A stretch of 64,000 bases of DNA from Actinoplanes siamensis. GTDB lineage: Bacteria; Actinomycetota; Actinomycetes; Mycobacteriales; Micromonosporaceae. The stretch covers positions 62,001-126,000 of the forward strand of contig NZ_BOMW01000035.1 of assembly GCF_016862395.1 (NCBI RefSeq), read 5' to 3'. Of the stretch, positions 27,837 to 35,723 are shown piece by piece; within the stretch, counting starts at the first letter, position 1, and the number at the start of each line of letters is the position of its first letter. The notes under the pieces are model-generated. The model was not told where the DNA came from and ran no database searches. It worked only from the letters and a program-made list of their open reading frames with translations. A program made the translations under genes and the position numbers.

Positions 27837-28040
27837 ATGAATGAGGAACCGCTGGTCGGAGTCGTACGTGGAAGCCTAGACGATCATGAGCTGGCCGCTC
27901 TGGTCGCCATCCTGGCAGTTAGATCTACGTCGGTCAATTCCTCTCCCCGGCCACAACCACCCTCCGACTGGATCCGATCAGCCCGCCCAGCAGCGCCCGC
28001 ACGCTCCTGGAGGACCTCCGCCCTCCCGCGCGTCCACTGA
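27837..28040 (+). CDS. accE: Acyl-CoA carboxylase epsilon subunit
   Basis: 67-aa protein matching the ACC-epsilon family, which bridges alpha and beta subunits in actinobacterial acyl-CoA carboxylases. The N-terminus reads VGVVRGSLDDHELAALVAIL and the C-terminus SWRTSALPR, both family hallmarks; the middle is variable as usual. ATG 27837 follows TACGCT by six bases. In mycobacteria this gene directly follows accD5 and precedes maf. Here it is separated from accD by the protease, small membrane protein and kinase genes, and from maf by the secretion island. Confidence 0.85.
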   Translation: MNEEPLVGVVRGSLDDHELAALVAILAVRSTSVNSSPRPQPPSDWIRSARPAAPARSWRTSALPRVH

Positions 28041-28110
28041 TCCCGCGTTTGTCCACAGGCGGCCTCCACAGGACTCGATGTAGCGCGTGGTGATTGGTTA
28101 ATCTCGCTGC

Positions 28111-28872
28111 GTGGCTCCGAACGACGACGTCGGACGCGATGACTGTCACATCTCCGCCGACATCACCGCGATGGAAGACTTCGCCAGAAAACTGCTGGCC
28201 GAGGTCGACAACGACTACGCCCCGCATGCGGACAATCTGGCCAACCAGATGCTGACCCGCCTGCCGGCGGTGGACGGGCAGTTCAACGAGCTGTCCGCCT
28301 TCGCCGGCGTGTTGCAGTGGGCGCAGGACAGTTGTCAGCAGAACATTTACAACTTCGCCAATGGGACGCATGGCTTCGCGAAGGCCGCCGAGGAGGTCGG
28401 TGGGCTTTACCGCGGGGCGGATGCGTTCGCCCGGGCTCGGCTTGCGGATGTGGAGTCGGCGCTGGTCACGGCTGGGCTGCTTCCTCCTGCCCCTTCGGCT
28501 CCGGCGGCTCCCCCGCCGGGCGCGCCCTCCGCCGCCTCCGCCGCTCCTCATGGGCCCGGCGCCTCTCCCACCGCCGACACGCCTTCCGCCTCGGAGGCGT
28601 CCCCGTCGGCTGACTGGCCTCCCGCCTGGGAACCGGCGCCCACGCCTGGCTCCTCTTCCGCCCAGGAGCCGGCGCCCACGCCTGGCTCCTCTTCCGCCCG
28701 GGAACCGGCGCCCACGCCTGGCTCCTCTTCCGCATCTGGCGCGCCTCCAGCTGAGACGGCGGGCCCGGGCTCACCTGCAGCGCCCCTCCCCGCGGCCCCG
28801 GCTCTCCCCGCACCGCCTCCGCCCAGCTCTTCGCCGTGGTCGACGCCTCCGCCATCGAGGGGGAATGCCTGA
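28111..28872 (+). CDS. Helical protein with Pro/Ser-rich repeat tail, ESX-like locus
   Basis: 253-aa protein, no firm family. The first ~125 residues are helical and lack a signal peptide (DDCHISADITAMEDFARKLL to LADVESALVTAGL), in the style of proteins handled by type VII secretion. Residues 130-253 are Pro/Ala/Ser-rich and disordered. They contain three copies of a 12-residue unit, EPAPTPGSSSA(Q/R/S). Start GTG 28111. Its TGA overlaps the next start (TGATG), and the next gene overlaps the mycosin gene, so the three form one operon. Export by a type VII system is inference from the context. Confidence 0.75.
   Translation: MAPNDDVGRDDCHISADITAMEDFARKLLAEVDNDYAPHADNLANQMLTRLPAVDGQFNELSAFAGVLQWAQDSCQQNIYNFANGTHGFAKAAEEVGGLYRGADAFARARLADVESALVTAGLLPPAPSAPAAPPPGAPSAASAAPHGPGASPTADTPSASEASPSADWPPAWEPAPTPGSSSAQEPAPTPGSSSAREPAPTPGSSSASGAPPAETAGPGSPAAPLPAAPALPAPPPPSSSPWSTPPPSRGNA
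28630..28737. repeat. Three 36-bp in-frame tandem repeats
   Basis: Three almost identical units begin at 28630, 28666 and 28702 and code EPAPTPGSSSA plus one variable residue. Near identity suggests recent expansion. Confidence 0.85.
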
Positions 28873-30188
28873 TGTTCGCGAATTCCGACAATGGAGGCGG
28901 CACGGACTGGACCCGCAAGACCGTCCCGCAGATGTGGTCGATGCTGGCCGCCCACGACGGAACAGTCCACAAAGACCTGCTGGTCACCTGGAAGAAGTCC
29001 GCCGACCTGCTCATCGACCATTTGTCCCGGGTCCGCCGCTACCGGGACAACCTCGCCGAGGCCTGGCCCCCGGAGAAGAACCGAGCCGCCGCCAAGTACC
29101 TGGACCGCCTCGACGACCTGATCAAACACCTGACCGAAACTCACCACGCGACTGTGGAAAACCACCGCGCGCTGGGAGCCGCGACGTCCGCACTGGTCGG
29201 CGCCCGCCGGAAGCTGGAGCCCATCTATCGGACGTACCTGGCCAGCCAGCAGGAGGCAGAGGCCGTCGCCGCACGGAAGCGCAGCAACACCGAGACCCTC
29301 GGCAAGTACCGGATCATCGCCCCGCCGCCGCTGACGCCCGTGGAGTCTCGGCAGTTGCAGCTCCACCTTCAGGCGCAGGCTGTGATGTCAGCCCTGAGCA
29401 CGGACCTGGCCCAAGCCCAGCTGAACATCACCACTCCCAAGCTCTATGACCCGAGCATTCCCGTCGACGACAGCAAACCCTTCATGGATAGCGGGGGTAA
29501 TTCGCACCCATCGCCGCCCTCCAGGATTCAATCCTTCCCTGGTGAGCAATACGCTCGATCTGGGCATGTATCAACAGACTCTGGACTACCTCAGCCCAAT
29601 AATTCAATACAGAATCAAGGCAGAGTACCATCGTTTTACTCGCCTCCGATACCGCAAGAAGTAGCACCTCCAAACTCCCGAACTTCCGAACTCGCCATAA
29701 GCGAATTAACGCCATCCAAAGGCAGGCCGACCACTTCATCAACAGCGTTAGACGTCCCAGGAGATCCCAGCACTTCAGCTGCCGGTGGACCGCGAAAGCC
29801 CCAAATCACCGGGATTACACGATCCGTCACACAGGCAAATCCCATCGCATCGGCTGGAAACAGTTCGTCACCTACTCGCGCAAATCAAGGGTCTATCCCA
29901 GGCGGGATACTTGGCACCCCTCCGGGGGTCGCCAACAGTCGCAGCGGAACGCTCCCACCCGAGATTCGACGAGTCAACCCGGTTGGTGGCATCATCGGCC
30001 AGCCCGGGATCATGGGCGGCCCGCCGGGACCCATGCAAAAACTGAGACCCTCTAGGGGCGATAGTTCAGGCAGCGATCATTGGAACCCAGAAGATCCCTG
30101 GGCAACAGAAAAGGGCGTTCCTCCGATCTTACTGCCACCCAAGAAGGAGAAAATTAATCCTGGACCAGCCCTTGGCCTGCCCCAATGA
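28872..30188 (+). CDS. WXG100/PPE-like helical protein with long variable C-terminus
   Basis: 438-aa protein. The N-terminal ~190 residues are helical and resemble WXG100/PPE-superfamily hairpins: VHKDLLVTWKKSADLLIDHL, then an AEAWPPEKNRAAAKYLDRLD turn with a single Trp, then long charged helices. The remaining ~240 residues are Pro/Ser/Gly/Asn-rich, without a fold. From about 29470 the DNA becomes much less GC-rich than the first half of the same gene (a sampled 60-base line has 25 G/C), so the two halves have different histories. It overlaps the mycosin gene by ATGA. Likely role: secreted partner of a type VII apparatus encoded elsewhere (inference). Confidence 0.75.
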   Translation: MFANSDNGGGTDWTRKTVPQMWSMLAAHDGTVHKDLLVTWKKSADLLIDHLSRVRRYRDNLAEAWPPEKNRAAAKYLDRLDDLIKHLTETHHATVENHRALGAATSALVGARRKLEPIYRTYLASQQEAEAVAARKRSNTETLGKYRIIAPPPLTPVESRQLQLHLQAQAVMSALSTDLAQAQLNITTPKLYDPSIPVDDSKPFMDSGGNSHPSPPSRIQSFPGEQYARSGHVSTDSGLPQPNNSIQNQGRVPSFYSPPIPQEVAPPNSRTSELAISELTPSKGRPTTSSTALDVPGDPSTSAAGGPRKPQITGITRSVTQANPIASAGNSSSPTRANQGSIPGGILGTPPGVANSRSGTLPPEIRRVNPVGGIIGQPGIMGGPPGPMQKLRPSRGDSSGSDHWNPEDPWATEKGVPPILLPPKKEKINPGPALGLPQ

Positions 30189-31000
30189 GAACGTATATAA
30201 GCCGGGGACTCCTAAGTATCATGCTTTCAATCTCAACAACCACCCCTCTAGCACCTCCCAATAAAACCGATCCCGTACGCAGTGCGGAGTGGTTCCTTGA
30301 CTTCCTCAAAATCAAAGACGCGCATTCGATAAGCACTGGCGCAGGCGTGACGGTCGGCCTGCCCGATACCGGCACTTTCCCGCATCGCGACTTTGTCAAG
30401 AACCTCGCCAATGGGATCGACCTTACGAGCGGCAGGTCAACTTCCACGAACAACGACAAAGACGGCCATGGGACCGAGATGGCCGGCCTAATAGCGGGTC
30501 ACGGCCACGGGAATTCAGCAGGAATTCTAGGAATAGCTCCTGATTCTCGACTGCTCTCCATCAAGGTCACTGAAGGGGTTTCGCAAGCATCCGAGCTAGA
30601 AGCGGGAATAAAGGCGGCAGCTACCCTCGGCGCCAGTGTCGTGAACATTTCAGCAGTAACGGGACCCTCTAGGGCCCTTGAGGAAGCGATTCACATAGCC
30701 GCACAGCAGGATTCGGTCATCATTGCCAGCTCAGGAAACGCTTCTAGGGTTGCCACGATCGGCTACCCCGCAGCACTACAAGGTGTTCTTGCGGTAGGAG
30801 CAATAGGCAAGAATGGAACTCCCACGCCCTCCTCAATCCCTGGACCCAATTTGGGAATATGCGCACCGGGGGAGAAAATAATTACAACAGGATTGAAATC
30901 CGAGTATAGTGAAATCCGTGGCACATCGGCGGCAACTGCAATAACTTCAGGCGCAGCTGCACTAGTCAGGGCTCGATTTCCGGAATTGTCGGCGCAGGAG
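29470..31000. other. AT-richer compositional island
   Basis: GC content drops from the genome's roughly 70% to the forties or low fifties in percent. Codons rare in this genome, such as ATA and AGA, appear. The drop starts inside the WXG100-like gene and ends inside the mycosin gene. No IS element, integrase or flanking direct repeat is seen. Confidence 0.8.
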
Positions 31001-31300
31001 GTTATTCATCGGCTTACTGCTACGGCTCGGGATGTTGGGGCTCCGGGGTGGGATGAGCAGTGCGGGTACGGGGTGCTTGACATCGTGAAGGCCCTTACCG
31101 CTGACGTGCCGCCGCTTGCGGGTGGTTCGGCGTCCGCGGCTGTGGGGGCCGGCGGATCGTCCGGTGCTGCGGCTGGTGGTGCTGACCATGGCGGCGATCG
31201 GCAGAAAACCGTGGTTCTCGGGGGGATTGCGGCTGTGCTGGCCGGCGGGGTTCTTGTCGCTTGGCTTGCTGTTCGCCGGCGAGGGCGAAAACGTCTTTAG
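30185..31300 (+). CDS. Type VII secretion-associated serine protease, mycosin-like
   Basis: Subtilase (S8) of 371 aa with the mycosin layout: short hydrophobic N-terminus (about 8-17), protease domain (about 50-305), Gly/Ala linker, C-terminal membrane helix (VLGGIAAVLAGGVLVAWLAV) and a basic tail. The triad is Asp61 in VGLPDTGTF, His95 in DGHGTEMAG and Ser248 in IRGTSAATAI, with oxyanion Asn185. The first ~270 codons are in the AT-richer island and use ATA codons; the end returns to genome composition. No EccB/C/D/E core genes are in the window. Confidence 0.88.
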   Translation: MRTYISRGLLSIMLSISTTTPLAPPNKTDPVRSAEWFLDFLKIKDAHSISTGAGVTVGLPDTGTFPHRDFVKNLANGIDLTSGRSTSTNNDKDGHGTEMAGLIAGHGHGNSAGILGIAPDSRLLSIKVTEGVSQASELEAGIKAAATLGASVVNISAVTGPSRALEEAIHIAAQQDSVIIASSGNASRVATIGYPAALQGVLAVGAIGKNGTPTPSSIPGPNLGICAPGEKIITTGLKSEYSEIRGTSAATAITSGAAALVRARFPELSAQEVIHRLTATARDVGAPGWDEQCGYGVLDIVKALTADVPPLAGGSASAAVGAGGSSGAAAGGADHGGDRQKTVVLGGIAAVLAGGVLVAWLAVRRRGRKRL

Positions 31301-31571
31301 GACTTTTGAGTCGCTGCGCGGGCCGCGGCGAAGGCAACGCGACTGGCGTCACGCCGGGGCTGGGTCCGGTCAAGCCGGGCTGGAGACGTGGATCGAGAAG
31401 AGGCTGTGTGCGTCTGCGGTCCGCTTTCAGATCGACCCGGCCGGAGGGAGCCGCTTCGAGGAGGGCCGGCAAGCTCGGACCGGCGGTCCTTGGCGGCGTA
31501 CGGGGCAGGCCGTGCCGAGGTTTCCCGGCTGAAGATGGGGCTTGCGTGCACTTTTGTACGACGGAGGCTTG

Positions 31572-31577
31572 TAGTCT
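31572..31577 (+). promoter_or_regulatory. Leaderless -10 box of maf
   Basis: TAGTCT eight bases before the GTG at 31586; same hexamer as at xseA and otsB. Confidence 0.45.
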
Positions 31578-31585
31578 CACTTTTC

Positions 31586-32200
31586 GTGCAGAGTGACAAC
31601 GCGTACCGGCTTATCCTCGCGTCCGCCAGCCCGGCTCGGCGGGCACTGCTGACCGGGGCGGGAATCGACGCTGAGGTGATCGTCAGCGGCGTGGACGAGA
31701 GCGTCGTCGAGGCTGAGGACGCGTACACGCTGAGCCTCGCCCTCGCGCGGATGAAAGCGCGCACCGTCGCCGCGGAGCTGCCGGCGGATCCGGGGGCGCT
31801 GGTGCTCGGGTGTGATTCCGTGCTCGCCTTCGAAGGGGAGATCTTCGGGAAGCCGGCCGACGCGCAGGAGGCCACCCGGCGGTGGACGGCGATGCGCGGC
31901 AAGTCCGGGGTGCTGCACACCGGACACCATTTGACCGGGCTGGTCAGCGGGCGGCAGGCGGAGGCGGTCGGCACGACAGTGGTGCACTTCGCCGACGTCA
32001 CCGACGCCGAGATCGAGGCGTACGTCGCTTCCGGGGAGCCGTTGCAGGTCGCCGGGGCGTTCACCCTCGACGGGCGCGGCGGAGCGTTCGTCGAGCGCAT
32101 CGAGGGTGACCCGGGGAACGTGATCGGGCTGTCGCTGCCGTTGCTGCGGACGCTCCTCGCCGAGATGAACGTCCCGATCACTGCATTGTGGAGGAGTTAG
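31586..32200 (+). CDS. maf: Maf-like nucleotide pyrophosphatase
   Basis: Maf/YceF-family nucleoside triphosphate pyrophosphatase of about 204 aa, acting on non-canonical or modified nucleotides. The signatures are LILASASPARRALLTGAG, LVLGCDSVLAFEGEIFGKP, and FTLDGRGGAFVERIEGDPGN. GTG 31586 (VQSDNAYRLILASAS) fits the family N-terminus. The frame extends upstream without conserved residues. It lies in the acc locus as in mycobacteria (accE5-maf), but here follows the mycosin gene after 285 bp in which I see no gene. Confidence 0.92.
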   Translation: MQSDNAYRLILASASPARRALLTGAGIDAEVIVSGVDESVVEAEDAYTLSLALARMKARTVAAELPADPGALVLGCDSVLAFEGEIFGKPADAQEATRRWTAMRGKSGVLHTGHHLTGLVSGRQAEAVGTTVVHFADVTDAEIEAYVASGEPLQVAGAFTLDGRGGAFVERIEGDPGNVIGLSLPLLRTLLAEMNVPITALWRS

Positions 32201-32249
32201 GGAGGAGCCAGGCGGAAGGCGAAGCCGGCGAGGCGGATACCCGCGGGAG

Positions 32250-33995
32250 CTAGGCGATCGTGCAGATCACGGCGCCCGCGGTGACCGTGGCCCCGACCTC
32301 CAGCGACAGGCCCGACACGGTGCCCGCCTTGTGCGCCGGCAGCGGCTGCTCCATCTTCATCGCCTCCACCACCACGATCACGTCGCCCTCGTTGACCTGG
32401 TCGCCGTCCTGCACCGCCACCTTCACGATCGTGCCCTGCATCGGCGCGGTCAGGCTGTCGCCGCTCGCCGCCGCGGTGGCCGCCCCGCCACGCGGGCGGG
32501 TGGATCCGGCACGTCTGGCCGGGGCTGACGTCGTACCGCCGATCAGGTTCTTGGGGAGGCGGACCTCGATGCGCCGGCCGCCGACCTCGACCACGACGGT
32601 CTCGCGTTCGGCGGCCTCGCCCGGCGAGGCGCCGGCGCCGAACGGCGCCACCTCGTTGTTCCACTCCGTCTCGATCCAGCGGGTGTGCACGCTGAACGGC
32701 TCACCGGTGAACGCCGCGTCCCGGACCACCGCGCGGTGGAACGGCAGGACCGTCGCGATGCCCTCGATGACCGTCTCGTCCAGCACCCGGCGGGAGCGTT
32801 CCAGCGCCTGCTCCCGGGTCGCGCCGGTCACGATGATCTTCGCGAGCATGGAGTCGAAGTTTCCGCCGATGACGCTGCCTGTCTCGACCCCTGAGTCGAC
32901 CCGCACGCCCGGCCCGGACGGCCAGTTCAGCGCGGTGACCTGGCCGGGCGCCGGGAGGAACCCGCGGCCCGCGTCCTCGCCGTTGATCCGGAACTCGATG
33001 GCGTGCCCCCGCGGCACCGGGTCCTCGGTGATCGCCAGGGGTTCGCCGGCCGCGATCCGGAACTGCTCGCGGACCAGGTCGATGCCGGCGGTCTCCTCGC
33101 TGACCGGGTGCTCCACCTGCAGCCGGGTGTTGACCTCCAGGAACGAGATGGTCCCGTCCTGGCCGACGAGGTATTCCACGGTGCCGGCGCCGTGGTAGCC
33201 GGCCTCCCGGCAGATCGCCTTCGCGCTCTCATGGATCTTGGAGCGTTGCGCGTCGGTGAGGAACGGCGCGGGCGCCTCCTCGACAAGTTTCTGGTGGCGG
33301 CGCTGCAGCGAGCAGTCGCGCGTGCCGACCACCACGACGTTGCCGTGCGTGTCCGCGATGACCTGGGCCTCGACGTGGCGCGGGCGGTCCAGGTACCGCT
33401 CGACGAAGCATTCGCCGCGCCCGAACGCGGCGACCGCCTCCCGGGTGGCGCTCTCGAACAGTGCCGGGATCTCCTCGACGGTGCGGGCCACCTTGAGGCC
33501 GCGGCCGCCGCCGCCGAAGGCGGCCTTGATCGCCACCGGCAGGCCGTGCCGCTCGGCGAAGGCGACGATCTCGGAGGCGTCCGCTACCGGGTCCGGGGTG
33601 CCGGGGACGAGCGGCGCCCCCGCGCGCTGCGCGATGTGCCGCGCGGTGACCTTGTCCCCGAGGTCGCGGATCGCCTGCGGGCCCGGCCCGATCCAGGTCA
33701 GACCACTTTCCAGTACGGCCTGGGCGAACTCGGCGTTCTCCGAGAGGAACCCGTATCCGGGGTGCACGGCGTCGGCGCCCGAGCGCTTCGCGACGTCGAT
33801 CAGCTTGTCGATCCGCAGGTACGTGTCGGCGGCGGTCTCGCCGTCCAGTGCGTACGCCTCGTCGGCGAGCCGGGCGTGAGGCGCGTCGCGGTCACTGTCG
33901 GCGTAGACGGCGACGCTGCCGAGGCCGGCGTCCTTGCAGGCCCGGATGACCCGGAGGGCGATCTCGCCGCGGTTGGCGATCAATATCTTCCGCAC
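32250..33995 (-). CDS. accA: Acyl-CoA carboxylase alpha subunit (biotin carboxylase + BCCP)
   Basis: 581-aa biotin-dependent subunit, AccA3 type. The biotin carboxylase part (about 1-450) has ILIANRGEIALRVIRACKD, the ATP-grasp loop AAFGGGGRGLKVA, and FLEVNTRLQVEHPVSEE. An Ala/Gly/Arg linker leads to the carrier domain (about 510-581) with the biotinylation motif EAMKM, target Lys547. Works with AccD and AccE, and is modified by BirA. It is convergent with maf (49 bp between stops). Start ATG 33995. Confidence 0.95.
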   Translation of the reverse strand: MRKILIANRGEIALRVIRACKDAGLGSVAVYADSDRDAPHARLADEAYALDGETAADTYLRIDKLIDVAKRSGADAVHPGYGFLSENAEFAQAVLESGLTWIGPGPQAIRDLGDKVTARHIAQRAGAPLVPGTPDPVADASEIVAFAERHGLPVAIKAAFGGGGRGLKVARTVEEIPALFESATREAVAAFGRGECFVERYLDRPRHVEAQVIADTHGNVVVVGTRDCSLQRRHQKLVEEAPAPFLTDAQRSKIHESAKAICREAGYHGAGTVEYLVGQDGTISFLEVNTRLQVEHPVSEETAGIDLVREQFRIAAGEPLAITEDPVPRGHAIEFRINGEDAGRGFLPAPGQVTALNWPSGPGVRVDSGVETGSVIGGNFDSMLAKIIVTGATREQALERSRRVLDETVIEGIATVLPFHRAVVRDAAFTGEPFSVHTRWIETEWNNEVAPFGAGASPGEAAERETVVVEVGGRRIEVRLPKNLIGGTTSAPARRAGSTRPRGGAATAAASGDSLTAPMQGTIVKVAVQDGDQVNEGDVIVVVEAMKMEQPLPAHKAGTVSGLSLEVGATVTAGAVICTIA

Positions 33996-34051
33996 GGCTA
34001 GAAGCCTAACGGCAGTTCAGCCCGGAGTCCTTCTCGCGTTTGATCCTTTTC

Positions 34052-34081
34052 TTGATATGCAGCCATCTGGCTGCGTATCCT
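34052..34081 (+). promoter_or_regulatory. Promoter and operator of the ArsR-SRPBCC gene
   Basis: TTGATA (34052-34057), an 18-bp spacer and TATCCT (34076-34081) form a good sigma-70 promoter. Transcription would start near the ATG at 34089. The spacer holds the dyad GCAGCCA-TC-TGGCTGC (34059-34074), extended by ATA/TAT to 34055-34078. It lies between -35 and -10, the typical place for repression. Confidence 0.7.
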
Positions 34082-34088
34082 GGTCGCG

Positions 34089-34856
34089 ATGGACGACGTG
34101 TTCAAGGCTCTGGCCGATCCCAGCCGCCGCCACCTGCTCGACAGCCTCAACCGGCGCGACGGCCAGACGCTGGGCGAGCTCTGCTCCGGCCTGGACATGG
34201 CCCGGCAGTCGGTCAGCAAACACCTGGCCGTCCTGGAATCTGCCGGCCTGGTGACGACCACCCGGCGCGGCCGGGAGAAGCTGCACCACCTCAACGCCGA
34301 GCCGGTCAACGCCATCGCCGACCGCTGGATCAGCAGATATCACCGCGGGCGCGTGCAGGCGCTCGCCGACCTCAAGACCACATTGGAGGGCACGCCCATG
34401 GGCTTCACCTACACCACCTACATCGCCACCACGCCGGAGAAGCTCTGGCAGGCGCTCACCGATCCGGAGTTCACCAGTCAGTACTGGGGTGTGGAGTTCG
34501 ACACCGACTGGACGGCCGGCGCACCGATCACCTGGAAGCTGGACGGCCTGTCGATCACCGACCCGGAACAGGTGGTGCTGGAGTCGGTGCCGGGATCGCG
34601 GCTGTCGTACACCTGGCACACGTTCACCCCGGAGTTCGTGGCGAAACACCGGCTGCCCGAGTCGATGTCCACGGAGAGCCGGTCGACGGTGACGTTCAAC
34701 ATCGAGCAGGCCGGCAAGCTGGTCAAGCTGACCGTCACCCACGACGACTTCGACACCGGCAGCACCGCCCTGGAGATGGTCCGGGAGGGCTGGCCGTCGA
34801 TCCTGTCCAGCCTCAAGACGCTTCTGGAGACGGGATCACCCCTGCGTGCAGAGTGA
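34089..34856 (+). CDS. ArsR-type regulator fused to SRPBCC (AHSA1) domain
   Basis: 255-aa fusion. Residues 1-95 are a winged-helix ArsR domain (DVFKALADPSRRHLLDSLNR, then GLDMARQSVSKHLAVLESAGL). Residues 100-250 are an AHSA1/START-like ligand-binding domain (TPEKLWQALTDPEFTSQYWG). No metal-binding cysteines of classical ArsR are seen, so the SRPBCC part probably senses a hydrophobic ligand (inference). A 16-bp palindrome in the promoter suggests self-repression. The 3' end overlaps the convergent TetR gene by 44 bp. Confidence 0.9.
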   Translation: MDDVFKALADPSRRHLLDSLNRRDGQTLGELCSGLDMARQSVSKHLAVLESAGLVTTTRRGREKLHHLNAEPVNAIADRWISRYHRGRVQALADLKTTLEGTPMGFTYTTYIATTPEKLWQALTDPEFTSQYWGVEFDTDWTAGAPITWKLDGLSITDPEQVVLESVPGSRLSYTWHTFTPEFVAKHRLPESMSTESRSTVTFNIEQAGKLVKLTVTHDDFDTGSTALEMVREGWPSILSSLKTLLETGSPLRAE

Positions 34857-35421
34857 AGACCCGCCCGAGGATCACCCGAGCCGCCTCGACCGGATCCTCC
34901 GCGGCGCTGTCCGGAAAGGCGCCGCTCAGCCACAGCGTGGCGAACCCGTGCACCATCGACCACGCGGCGAGAGCCACCTCACGCACCTCCTCCGAGGCCA
35001 CCGCCGGCGCGTCCGGCAGATCGGCCATCCCCGCGTACAGGGCGTCCGCCGCCCGCTGCCGGGCGGCCAGCAGATCCGGGTCGGCGGCGTGATAGAGGTC
35101 GGTGCGGAACATCACCTCGAACGTGCCCCGGTGGGCCAGGGCGAACCGGAGGTACGTCACCCCGAGCTCCAGCAGGCTGTTGCTGGCCAGCCGCGACGTG
35201 CCCAGGGCCTTGGCGAGTTGCTGGAAACCGTCGGTGGCCAGCGCGGTGAGCAGGCCCGCCTTGTCCGCGAAGTGGTGACCGGGCGCGGCGTGCGACACGC
35301 CGGCCCGGCGGGCCAGGTCGCGCATGCTCAGCGAATTCACCCCGGACTCGGCGATCGCCTCGGCGGCCGCCGACAGCAGGGCGCGCCGCAGGTCACCGTG
35401 GTGATACCGCTGCCTCGTCAT
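34813..35421 (-). CDS. TetR family transcriptional regulator
   Basis: 202-aa regulator. The N-terminal helix-turn-helix region (about 8-55) has YHHGDLRRALLSAAAEAIAE and LARRAGVSHAAPGHHFADKA. The C-terminal ligand domain ends in VEAARVILGRVFTLHAG. ATG 35421 matches the usual TetR start; the open frame upstream has no conserved residues. Just before the start lies TAGTTATGCT with partial dyad symmetry (TC-AGC...GCT-GA), a possible operator. Target genes are unknown; DedA is the nearest divergent gene. Confidence 0.9.
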   Translation of the reverse strand: MTRQRYHHGDLRRALLSAAAEAIAESGVNSLSMRDLARRAGVSHAAPGHHFADKAGLLTALATDGFQQLAKALGTSRLASNSLLELGVTYLRFALAHRGTFEVMFRTDLYHAADPDLLAARQRAADALYAGMADLPDAPAVASEEVREVALAAWSMVHGFATLWLSGAFPDSAAEDPVEAARVILGRVFTLHAGVIPSPEAS

Positions 35422-35723
35422 CGATCGAGCATAACTAGACGCTGACAAGATGGCGGGCGGGCCGCCGATACGGGACCTACCGGCGGCCCGGGGCCACGGC
35501 GCGTCGGAACGGGGGATCCGGCGCCGTCGGGCCCGCGACAACCGTACGCCCCGGCCCGGCCCGCCCGGCGAGAAAATCCGGGGCGATACCCGGCCCTCCG
35601 GCCGTACCGTGGCGGGCATCACGGCCTTGTTCACAACGGGGAGGCGCATGCTGAACACAGCGCCCTCTCAGGTGCGCTCGCGGAGAATGCCGTGAGCCCT
35701 GAATCCGCGAGGTGGCCCCTGCG

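Noticed and set aside
29470..31000. Integrated mobile element
   Set aside because: The GC drop is clear, but no integrase, transposase, tRNA target or flanking repeat was found.
28111..31300. Full ESX/type VII secretion locus
   Set aside because: No EccB, EccC, EccD or EccE gene is present; only substrate-like genes and a mycosin are seen.
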